NCBI GenBank assembly: GCA_002081555.1 | Contig: KV921015.1 | Coordinates: forward strand, 1-64,000 | Reading direction: 5' to 3' | DNA length: 64,000 bases | From: Protostelium mycophagum | Lineage: Eukaryota; Evosea; Variosea; Protosteliida; Protosteliaceae | Shown: piece by piece, positions 26,701 through 38,300 of the stretch | Layout: each line of letters opens with the position of its first letter | Position numbering within the stretch: the stretch's first letter is position 1 | Made by a program: the position numbers and the translations under genes | Notes under the pieces: generated by a model | Seen by the model: only the letters and a program-made list of their open reading frames with translations | Told to the model about the DNA's origin: nothing | Databases searched by the model: none

Positions 26701-29267
26701 TCAGCATCGAGCGAAGGAGCTCTATACCTTGTTGGTGCTACAGAAAACCGAATAGAGAACTGTACCATATCAAACAATAATGCTAAGGTGTCTGGCGGTG
26801 GAATTCAGTTTCAACCAAAGCTGACAGAATCCACTTTGGTCATTTATACTTCAACCTTGACAGGCAATACAGCGGCTAGAGGTGGAGCAGTGTGTATACA
26901 AGCACCCACACCATCAAACGTAGTGTACAACGAAGTAAAGAATAGGTGGGTCAATAATACAGCCACTTACGGTGGTGCGGTGTCAATAGACGGAAATATC
27001 AGAAATGCAACTGTAGATGGAAGCGAATATCGAGGAAATACTGCAGCTACCGGAGGAGGGATCTATTCTACAGCATTAGGAGCGATCATAATTTCACAAT
27101 CAATGTTTGTGCAAAACAAGGCATCAAATAGCGGTGGAGCGGGAAGCTTTTCTGGAGTGAGTTTAATGAGGGTCTTGAATTGCATGATTGGAAACAACGA
27201 GGGTGTTCAAGGAGGAGGATTACAGATCATAATGAGGAATACGACTAACAAGAGGAACTCTGGAGACCAAACATCCATATCATCTTCACAGTTTGTGGGC
27301 AACAAGGCGACAAGTGGAGGAGGATTGATGGCCTTTACACCTAATCAAAATGCACAAGAACATACGATGGACATAGTAGATTCCATTTTTGCGACAAACG
27401 AAGCTTCACTTCAAGGCGGAGGAATGATGACGTCATCAGGTGCTTACCTGAGCAATATCACTTTTATAGATAATGGAGCCCCACAAGGATCAGCTCTCGC
27501 AGCCGGTGGTAATTCAGGAAGTAAGTATGAATGCTTTGAATCAAATGTTGAATGGATGCAGGTATCGTAGTGGGTGTCGGTCAATCATCAGGAGACCAGA
27601 ACATGATGATACCAGCTGGCATACAAGCCTTCCAGACATCTCTCCTCCTTCCTTGCCCTTCCAACTATGTTATCACAAATGACTCGCAGACTGGCGCCGC
27701 CTCGTGCAAACCAAAAGAATTAGACCAGACAAGCAATGTCATCAGTAAAGACAACAACACAACATCCACAATACCCATAATAGTTGGGTGTGTAGTCGGA
27801 GGTGTCATCATCATATGCATCGCTGCGCTGTTTGTACTCTATCGAATGAGAACAAAGAGAACCAAGAGATTTGAGAGCACATTGGACATGACACAGTTTA
27901 TACCACAGTTCCAGAAGAACACAGTTATCAACGAATCAGAATTGAAGAACATGACTCAGGTAGGCTTGAGTTTGTATATAACTGCTCACCACTGTAGATC
28001 GGAAGAGGTGCATTTGGTGTCGTTTATAGAGCACAATGGAGATCCGTACATGTTGCTGTGAGTATTGATAATAATCTCTTCCTCACTGATACGAAATAGG
28101 TGAAACAATTACTGAACCAAGATATGATGGAAAGAGAGCATGTTGAGGCCTTTGTTCACGAAGTACAATTATTAGAGCGACTGAGACCTCATCCTAACTT
28201 GGTGCTGTTCTTGGGTATCATACAGCCACCCAACCTCAGTCTTGTCACGTGAGTGTTTTTAGTTCCAATTGCCCGATCAATTTTCTGATCTACATAGTGA
28301 GTTCTGCGAGGGAGGAGATCTGCTCACTTTTATCCGCAAACAAGTAAGATCTCTCACATAGACATCGGCTGATAACTTTAAAGGACCCAGAACCTGAATT
28401 ACGCTTGACTTGGATTTGTGATATTGCTGTTGGTATGCTCCATCTCCATAACGAGAATATTGTGAGTCTGTTTATATTTCAACCGATAATTAACATTGCC
28501 CAGATACACCGAGATTTGGCAGCCAGAAATGTAAAGAGTATCTTCAAATTACAACTGAAATTTACCATCGCAGATTCTTCTGACTGGAGCCCTTCGTGCA
28601 AAAGTGACGGACTTTGGGTTCAGTCGGCAGATAGAGTCATCTGATCAACAGAGCAAGACATCCTCTGACGTAGGGCCACTGAAATGGATGGCACCTGAAG
28701 CCCTCACAAACCGTGTCTATTCTAGTAAGAGTGATGTGTACAGTTTCGCCATCACAATGTGAGTTATTACAAAAAATGGATCTCGGGTTGATATTTTGAT
28801 AGTTGGGAAATAATTACTGGGAAAGATCCTTATGAGGTAGAGTTATTGATTATCATCCAACACTGACTAACTCAATAATTCAGGGGCAAAATGTTGTGCA
28901 TGTGGCGATAGAGGTGTCTTCCAAGGGGTTGAGACCACCTATTCCAGACGCAGATCTTAAGGTCACAAAGCTGATGACGCAATGCTGGCAGACCGACCCG
29001 GAGGATAGACCTGACTTTGATGCAATCTGCCACTATCTCAATGGAGATATCGACGCCCCACAAGGAGAAGAAACAAACGGTGCATTTTTCGGGACTGAAG
29101 GCCCTCACTCAACCAACTATTCTAAAATGGAGGAGAACTCTCTTTCTGAGCACATTTTCCAGAAGAAAGACTATCAAAGCGAGAAGACGAATTCCCAAAG
29201 CCCAGCCGCCCAAAAAGACGAAGGCGAACAACATTACGGCAAACTCGTATTTGGAGAGGATGCATGA
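14704..29267 (+). CDS. Giant single-pass receptor kinase: MRH-PAN-IPT/TIG array-LRR-beta-helix-TM-tyrosine-kinase-like
   Basis: About 4,400 residues after splicing. The ATG at 14704 starts a signal peptide (MRAALFLVAIISVVSG). Domains in order: a mannose-6-phosphate-receptor-homology-like domain (CTFTDPNGVNYDL, to about 15300); early IPT repeats; a PAN/apple-like module (16260-16440); a second MRH-like domain (CQFTDPKGIVYDL, 16510-16975); another PAN-like module (17690-17900, split by an intron); a dense IPT/TIG array to about 23760; a short LRR run (LDLSYNQLSGTIPSSLGNG, 23880-24330); a beta-helix of NTA..GGA repeats (24560-27500); one membrane span (PIIVGCVVGGVIIICIAALF, about 27775-27840) with a TKRTKR stop-transfer; then the kinase. 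Kinase motifs are intact: GRGAFGVVYRAQW, VAVKQL, IHRDLAARN, VTDFGFSRQ, GPLKWMAPEAL, DVYSFAITIWEI. HRDLAARN and KWMAPEA are tyrosine-kinase-type. The kinase part has about ten introns in 1.1 kb, whereas 19.9-24.7 kb has none. It probably acts at the plasma membrane in adhesion or prey/ligand sensing (inference). The stop at 29265-29267 converges on dynein. Confidence 0.9.
15370..23760 (+). repeat. Array of about 28 IPT/TIG repeats inside the receptor gene
   Basis: The module is about 80-90 residues with the core GG-x(3)-I-x-G-x-NFG, followed by a Cys-containing strand (as in GRLCTITG) and a G-x-G near its end, then SYxPP/ITS joining it to the next. I counted about 28 cores by eye: roughly three before 16300, two near 17310 and 17630, then about 23 between 18100 and 23570. 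Examples are GGLITITGSNFG, GGSINITGYNFG and GGTLILYGTNFG. IPT/TIG folds are immunoglobulin-like and are found in plexins, the Met receptor and Dictyostelium Tgr proteins. Repeats are diverged at the DNA level, so the array is old rather than a recent expansion, although 18360 and 18600 are close to each other. Confidence 0.9.
24560..27500 (+). repeat. Beta-helix (Pmp/pectate-lyase-like) repeat region inside the receptor gene
   Basis: A loose repeat of about 25-35 residues recurs across the region: N-x-NTA-x(2)-GGA-x(2) followed by alternating hydrophobic residues. Examples are NTAQAGGAVYI, NTAPQGAGISF, NTAVSGGAFKF, NTAARGGAVCI, NTAATGGGIYS and NEASLQGGGMMT. This is the signature of right-handed parallel beta-helices, such as chlamydial Pmp proteins and similar eukaryotic surface proteins. 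Three introns (near 26122, 26485 and 27520) fall between repeat cores. It forms the membrane-proximal stalk of the receptor. Coordinates of the ends are approximate. Confidence 0.75.
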
Positions 29268-29395
29268 GATCACTGATAAAGAGCTGTTCTTCATTTCTTT
29301 TAACCTTTTTTATTGCAATCGAAAGGAACAGACTTCACCTGAAATTGACGAATCAAGATGACAGACGAAAGAAACAAATTGAGCACGACTTGTAT

Positions 29396-32300
29396 TTAAG
29401 TGCTCCAAGCAATGATGGCTGGAGCTCTCTGTGCCCATGCTAAGGAACTTCCTTCGTTGTCTCCGTTATGAATCTTGACAGGGACTGAGAAGATAAATTC
29501 GGATCTCAGCTCATTGAGGTACACTGGGAGGATCATCTGTTCCTTTCCTTTGACAACCTTGCCTCCTGCCTCATTCTTCCATCTGAACCTGGCAAGTGGC
29601 AGTGGGGAGGATGTCTCATCTGTGTTGACAAGGCATTGTTGCTCGTGAGACCAAGAGGCCGACTCTAAGACGAGATCCTTGGCAATGAATGTGTCTGACT
29701 CAATCGAAGATGTGTTCTCTTGCAATATTTCCATGGTCAGAGTAAGATTCTCTACGGACCAACCGTGCGCTTGTGCTGCTGATTGTCTGGTGGCAGTAAT
29801 AAATGCTTCAGGGTGGAACAGCCCACCGACCCAAATGCCTCCTCTTCCGTATGCTCCATTCTTTTGTTCTCCGACTGTCTTCATCTGCTTCACTCTCTTT
29901 GATAAGTCCTGGATCCATGCATTCAACGATATTGATGACGGGACAGAATATTCCTTCCAGCTCTTCGGAACAATACCTGTAAAAATTAATTCCAAACTTG
30001 GATGATAATAATATATTTACCCTTGGTAATACTGGATATTAATTCTCGGGTGTAGTTTGTGGGTTTCAAAGTGCCATCGCAAATCTGTATCAACTCTTCC
30101 ACGTCGCGATGAACCTTGGTGAGGAGCTTCACTCCCTTCTCTATCTCCCTCTCGAAGAATCTGAAGAGGGGATCCTTCACCGATGCTGCCGTTCTCTCAA
30201 GCAGTTCCAATTTAGGAGGTAACTGGTTTCTCCAAGCTTGAAGGGTGATGGATAGGGATCTGGCCCACGCTGGACGTTTGGTATCTCCTGATTCCGATTT
30301 ACTATCATCAATCTCGTCTCCGATATCCTCCTGAGTTACGCTCTGTAAACGTAATAATTTCCTAAGCATTGTCTGTCCCTGGCGTGTGAGCAAGAGGACC
30401 TAGATTCAGTGAGACTGATAATCCTTAATCATTATTACCTCAGCGTTCTCTGGAAGTCCTAACCAAACGGGAGATTCTGTGTTGGGGAGTTGTTCGACCC
30501 AATTTACAAAATCTTGTTTGGATTTTCCATCAGGAATAGTGAGTGAGGACTGGGATCCACTGGGTCTGAAGAGGGGGAAATTGACATCAAATGAATTCTC
30601 TGTGAAGAGTTGCTTCAAGAAAGAGTCGAGCAGTCTCTGATCAAAATCGTTATCGATGCGACCACCGTATACTGTCTGTCCAAGGAGTGTTCTCAGTGCA
30701 ACCCAAGGTATCTTCTCTGGTGCCAAATTAGACTTTCCTTGAGCTGCTTGATCTATCCAATAATCTATGGTGTCCAGTGCGACACGTTGGTCTGCCTCGT
30801 TAAATTCAAACATCTTTGACCATCCGAGAGGTGCGTATCTCAATCTCTCCTGTATCACTGCATGGAACCATGCCTCCAAGAAATAAAGTCTGGATCTACA
30901 GATATTAATTATTTGGTGCTAAATAAATAAATTACCTCTCAACTGGAGCACGATCCATTCTCTGTGATGATATTCCTGCAAGTGTGTGCTGTAAATTGGC
31001 CTTGACTCCTGGGGGTGGTTCAAAGACAAATACCTATTAGTCGTCACAAATAATAATAATAATAATGAATCTACAAACCTGAGACATACGGAGCAAATTA
31101 GCGGGTAATTTGGGATGAATCTCAGCTGTCATGAAAAGTCTGAAATTGGTGTGTGGGGTAAGATTATGCAACTTCTTCTCTAATTGCAACAACCAAGATG
31201 GGGCCAGATGAACGTTTTTCAGTAGTACCCAACTTCCTCCCTTTGCTGCTGCAGCGATAGTCTTCTCAGCTAATTCGAATCCTTCGTCACTACCCATGGC
31301 TAATGATTTATATGTCTTCTTGTACTTGGCGGCCAGGTTATCCACCTAAAATAATCAACACATCAATCACATCTTCATGAAAAAGATCACCTTCACAGAT
31401 GGGTCGAAACCGGGCATAGAGCAGAAGAATAATGGTTCGTCACAAGTAGCCTCCTTTTCGACTACTTGACCCAGGTCTAACTCGGGTGTGTTCAACATGT
31501 CATCACCGAATACTTGAGAGACAAATTGTGCTGCTCCTGCAGCAATACGGTCCGGTCTCAATGCCTTCAGAATCAACAATCTCCTGATATATATGAGTAT
31601 TTATTCTCTGTCCGTGTATTGACTCACCTGAAGGAATCCAATTGAGCTCTCTGCTGGTCATCCTCGAGCTTCTCCTTTCCTTCCCAGCAATTGGGGACGG
31701 TTGTCTCTGCTGTGGGGTTATGCAAGAAATTTGACCACTGCTCCTTATTCGCTAAAATATGGTTGGGTAGATTCTTGAATGCTTCAATCATGGACATGTC
31801 TGCCGTCATCCTGCTCTGTACTGCTGAAAAACCTTGGAAGCTGTCGGCTAAGCTTCCTGATGAGGAGAAGGAATCGCCTCCTCTCAATAAGAATTCTTGT
31901 TCCTCTTCATTTGGTTCTTGTGGAGTTCCCTTGAGTTGTATTTGAGCTAATCTTAATGCAAAGGGGATATGGTCTTGATGTAATAGACCTCGTGTGACAC
32001 GTCTGAATACAGTGTGGAATAGATCAGATTGTAACACAGCAAGTCTCTGTTGTGGGTCCTTGATCTTCTCGAGATTAGGGTTGTGGTGTAATACTCCATT
32101 GAATATTTCCAAGAAGAACTTCAGAGAGAATCTGTACAAGAAATGGATCTGATCTAATTGATCGATAGCAAAGTAGATCCTAGAGCAGGCTGATCCAATA
32201 TTGTTGTATGATGCGCTAACCCTGGATATCTCCTCCATAATCACATCTGTTTCCTGTACCTTGGCCATAATATCTGCTGCCTCTGATTTCAAGGTCTCCA

Positions 32301-35300
32301 ATGTTCCAATAATCTTGTCGTCGTCCAATATATTTCCAGATGATTCATTCAGTGCCTTCAGCAGTGACTTTTCTAGGTTTCGGAGCTTCACCTTGAATTC
32401 ACCTTGAGCCTTGATTAGTGATTGCTGCTTCGAATAGACATCGGGTGACTCGGTCTTCAAAACTTGATGCATGCATTGACTCTATATAATGAGTTAGATC
32501 AGTTCTAATCACATGAGATATAATGGATTTACCTGAAGAGAACCAGGGGTAACTGTAAAGTTGACAAAGGTGACACGAGAGCAGAGATCGGGAGTAAAAT
32601 GTGAGGAAGGATCCCTGGTGATGAGGAATATGACAAAGGATGGGGAGAAGTCGACTTCTTGATCACCGAGCTTAATGAGTACTCTGCCACCCTTCTTATG
32701 TATCTCTTTGTTGAGTACAGGGTTCAATACTGGGTCTATCGATTCCACGTCATTTACGATCAATGGTGTTCCAAATCTCAATGCTGATTCAAGATTCTTC
32801 ATGAAACTAGAGTCCAAGAAACTAGTCTTCGTAACCTGGATATAGGTGAGCATTATCTTATATCATCAGATCAGCATACCTTCTTCTCTCTGTATTGATT
32901 GAGTAAAAACTCGGCTGCTTGTCCGGATGGATCGATGACGAGAGGATATCTGTTGAATCTTTGTAGCATGATGGCATTCTCCATACATAGATCGTCTACG
33001 GGTAGTGAATTGCTCTGCCATGTCAATCGCTCATCTGGTGAACTGAGGTATTCTACTACGGATAATTCCTGCTTGAATACTACACCAACATTCTCAAGGT
33101 GGGACATCCATTTCTTCATCAGTTGTGTTCTCAGATTCTGATCGAAGAAACCGATGTAGGCTAAGAATGCTGATGATAGCAGTACATCACCGATAATGGT
33201 GGACATGTTGCTCTGGAATGTCTGTCTCTGGGATTCCCAGCGTCCTGATTCAGAAGATAATTTCTGCAGGAGTGATATGGACCTCTCGACCTTCTCTTTG
33301 ACTCTCTGTAGTTCAGTCTTGATCATCTCAGCGTCACGAATGAGTACGGCGTATTCATCTTTGTATCCTCCTATCGCCTTCTCTAAATCTTGTATCGTCC
33401 CTTGTAATTCGCTCTGTTGGCTTGCTAATAAATTGGCATCTTCCTCCAATTGATCGATCTCCTGACGCAATGGTTGTACTCTATCTAATATCTCCGAATA
33501 CATCATCTGTGCTGTAACCCATTTCACAAGTGGTCCACAAGCCTTGGAGGCTCTGTTCACCGTCTCGAATGTAAACTTGGGGTCCTCCAGATAATTCTTC
33601 TCGATAAAAGATCTCATCTTAGAGGTGATTCTCTTGGAGTCAAATCCCACAATGCTTGGAATGAATCCTGCTTCGACAATGCTTCTTCTTATCTGTGCCC
33701 AATCCAGCTGCTTTCCATGAAGCATGAAGCACACCGCCTCCATAGCAAGTTGTACCGGTGCTGGTGGTTTGGCGAGTGTCTTGATCTCGTCCAAATGTTG
33801 CCTCTTGATTCCTCCTACTGCTTCCTTCGCTTCCTCTATGGCTGGCTCAACCTTCTCAAGATCTTCATAGGCCTTCTTCTTTCTGACTTGTATCTCACTA
33901 TTCTGTTGGTCCAGTTCGGTCTGAAGCTGTGTGCTGTCCTTCTTCTTCTGCTCAGCCACTTGCTGATCCTCTACCTATTTCGTATTAATTTTATTCTTAT
34001 ACAACCACCTCACCATCTGCTTCAACTTTTCGTTCGCCAAGTTGTTCTTTGCCTCCAATTCTTGGTTCTTTGTGGCGAGAGATTGCTGTAGCTCTTTGAC
34101 TTGCTTCTCAGTGTCGTATAATTTTTGTAGACCGATATTCAAATGCAGCTGTTGCTCCTCTAACTCGTCCCTCTTCTCTCCGATGAGATGAACGAAATGG
34201 TTGATGAAATCGAGGTAATGGCGGGGTGTGAGATAATTGTGCTTTCCTTGCTTCAACAACTGTTTGTTGGCCTCACCCACTGACTTGTGCACAAACACAA
34301 GAGAAGAGATCACAGCGTCTCTGTAAATCTCGGGCAAAGGCAGGTCTAATGATTCAGGCCATACTTCTGGTTGCCTGTAGTTGGCATCGTCCAAATCTAG
34401 ATTCTTCGTAAAGTCGCTTCCAACTTGGAATAATGCATTATTGGACCATTCGCCGAACCAATCCAGAACACATCGATTGAAAAGTGCCGGAGATGTTGCC
34501 GCTCGGTTGTGGAATTCTGGCGAAGCAGGGTTCATTGTAAAGACCACGTGTAAGTTTCTTCTCACTTGACCTGTGAACCATCTGTATAATTCCTCCTCTG
34601 AATTGCATCAGTATATGTCATCATACTATTCTATATCTACCAGAGTCGATGATTAGTCCATTCCTCACAACAGCCTCTTTGCATTGATGTATCAGAGTGG
34701 TGTATTCGTCTCCCTCAAAAAGACCCGGGACTTCACCAGATGCTAATAAGGTGTTCATTCTCTCCAAGAAGGATGACTCTAGAACGTTTGACTCGTCGAA
34801 TATAAAACAGATCTTTTCATCCTTGCATCCAGATCTACGCATCACATGTCTCAGGTCCTCATCGAAATCCTCAGCCGAGTATCGGTTATTCACCTATGAA
34901 TATGATCAATAAAGAGGATATATAACTCAGGAAATACCTTGATGGTGAATATAGATAAACCATTCATCCATGCTACGAATCTTGATAATACGGTCTTTCC
35001 ACCACCACTAACACCAATCAATAGAGCATGACCTTGTGGTTGTCTAAAGACTCTGTCTATCCTCAATATGTGGTCCAAGACTTCATTGAAAAGTACTAAT
35101 GGTACATCGAGCTCCTCCTCATAGAAGACCTTCAGACGTGCCTTGACGTAATCCCTCAGTTCATTCCTTCCGACGTTGGTGTATTCCTTTGTAAGCCAAT
35201 TGCTGAACAATATTGGTCTTGCTAGCGATTCCTTCTGTAAGTTGGGGAAGTGTTTAAGAGCAACTTGATCAATTGCGGCATCCGTCCATTCTTGTTCTTC

Positions 35301-38300
35301 CTTCTCCACGAGTCTGTCTTGGAATAACCTCAATCCCTCATGAACCCATAATCTGATCATAAGGTCTAATGTACATCCCTCAATTGGTCTCAATGCCTCA
35401 TGCATGGCTCTGATCCATCTCGATAATTCTCTCGGTGAATATATGTAATGAGCGTGCATATCCGGTGTGAACCTCTTCTGGGATTGTGTGTAAAATTCCA
35501 CCATCGCCTCAGTGAGTGGCTCGGCATATGCTCCCAAGTTGGGTGTTAGCTTCAATAGTGCACGGCAGAATGTTCCGTAAATCTGTATCAGTGATGATGC
35601 CGATGGGAAATCGACCAATAGTAGAGGAGCGTGTCTGAGGAATCTGTGTGTGAGATTTACTCTTCCAGCATCGGTGGGTGGGTTACAAGCACCGACGAAC
35701 TGTATTCTCTCCAATGTGATCCAAGTGTGATCTGATGCCCTCCAAAAACCGCCCTGCTCCGTCAACTGTCTCAAGAATGTGATCACTCTCTGGGTACCGT
35801 AATGATCCGCTGAGGGAAGATTGATCTCGTCACAGAATACAACCAGCCATTTTCCAACTTGGTTTGGACGAAGGACCACTCCCTTTGGTGTCTTCTTATA
35901 TTCACAGTGATGGTCGAATGTCTTCAATATGAGTGCTGGAGTGGTAGCACTTGAGAAGTTGAGTGATACTAGGTCGTAGTCGGGGAAAGCAGATAACGTG
36001 GAAAATAGTGTCATTGTCTTCCCTGATCCTGGTGGTCCACATAATAACAATGGCTTGTGCTCCGCTAGCCAAGAGTGTATCACATCTTCGTGACGGACAG
36101 TATCCACAGTGGGAATAACAACATCAGGAGATGATACTTTGTGTGTCTCAATCTCCACTGCTGGTACCTTATTCTTCCACAACGCCCAATCTCCACTCTC
36201 TAATTCCACTCCATACTCTAATAAATTGAATGTTCCCGTCTCTGGCATTCCATTTTGCACCTAGATTGATTTCAATATGATAAATGATATAGTTTATGAT
36301 TACCATAGAAGATACCCATGTTGCATAATTCTCTCTCTCTGACAGAGCTAAAGAACCACCGAATCCCCATACGACTGAGTAGATCACTCTGTTTGTGATG
36401 TACTTGGTGACAATATCAACATTCAATGGAAACTCAGAGTGTAATTGGTTGAATGCTATGATATTGGAGACACCCTTGTTCACCAATGAGAATAGGGATG
36501 TCAGTACTCTAAGTCTGGTAAAGTCCATGATGTGCTCTCTCTTCGAAGCATTCTCCAAGGCCTTGAGTATAAAACTGTCTCCATCTTCTGATATGAACAT
36601 TGGTCTTATGATACCAGCACACTCCTTCTGTGTCTGCAGGCCAGGTGTAGAAGCATCTGATGGTTGAGATTGTTGTTGAGAGACAGCTTCCCTCTCCAAT
36701 TCATCTATCGGAACTGATGATAATGATGATAGGTAATTCTCCAATATCATATCTGTGGACACTGTTTCCTCAGAGAACCATATCATCCCACATCTTGATA
36801 CTGTAGCGAGCGTCGCGTACTTGAGATCTTGTACCTCGAACATGACCCTCACATTAGATGGTAATGCTAATCTCTCTCCGTTGGGAAGCGTCAACAGCTT
36901 GTTGTCATCCAATAAACTGTTAAGATTCTCCACCCATTCTGGGTCTACATCTCCATCGAATATAATCCAATGTCTCTTTGTGCTCTCTCCTCTCACGTTA
37001 TCGATGATCTTCCTCATAATGTGTGTAAATAATCCGTCCGTCCATTCTCTGGTTGTTGGATCCAATGTTCCGAATAATTCCTCCTTCGATATCGACTTGG
37101 GATCAATGACGTAAGATACACCCTCTACATTCTCCACCAATTCCAAGGCCTCTAATAATACCTTCCATGCGAGAGATTTTCCGGAACCACTGGGACCCAC
37201 CATCATCACTCCATGGCATAATAATTGTATCTGGTAGAGTTGGAATAATTTTTCTATCCAAGACTCCTTCTCGACAAGGTGGTACTTTTCAGATACTTGG
37301 CTGATCCGTTGTCTCAATGCAGGATTCTGGAGAGCATTGTATTTAGTGCCCGGGAACACATCTGATAGTAGAGAATGAAGAAGTGGAATATCCTCGGCCA
37401 CAAGCTTGGGTATGATCGTCTCACATATGCTCTTCAGCAGTACGTCTTGCTCATGATCCTGCACATATCACTATTAAATCATATTAGCAATAAAATACCT
37501 GTTCATTGTGGGAAGGATTCTCTGCAATATCTACTATCATCTTCCTCTTCATAGATCCTGCACTGACGAGAACGCTCTTCAATGCTCTCAAACCGAAATC
37601 GTAATGTGGTTGTGCTGATAATTGCTCGCTACATAGCTTAAACAGAGGGACGATCTTGGCGGCCAATCTCTCCGCTGTCTTAAATCCTTGGCTGTAAAGC
37701 ATCACTTGAGCAATGAGCTCACGATCTGGTGATATCATAGCAATCCCACGGAATAATTGCTTCAGATTGTCCGGTAAGTTGGACCTTCCTGCATACCCAG
37801 GATTCATAGTGACGAATATTCCTGTGTCTTGGTGTATGTTGACCTGTTATCATAAATATCTACATTCTCTTGATCTGATCATACCTGCTTGCCGATCAGC
37901 TCCACACGATCTGCCTTCTCTTTCAATGCAAGCTGTATGATCTGTATTTGTTGTGATACAGCAGATAGAATCCTCTCTTCAAGACGATTGAATTCATCGA
38001 AGCATCCCCATGCACCGCATTGACACAGTCCGATAAATATTCTTATCATGGCTTGGAAATCAAAATTCTCATCACAGCAGAATACGAGGACAAATCTCCC
38101 CAGTTGGCTTCCCAAAGCCTTCACTGTCTCTGTCTTTCCTGTTCCTGCAGGGCCAAATGGATTGCCTCCAAGACGAGCCTCTAATGCTTGAGTCAAAGTG
38201 AGGTAACATCTGTCTGTGAGCGGAGTGGTGACCAATCTCTCTCCTACTCCAAGGTATTCGAATCCGTAAAAGAATCTGGCGTTTGCAACTTCGATAGTGA

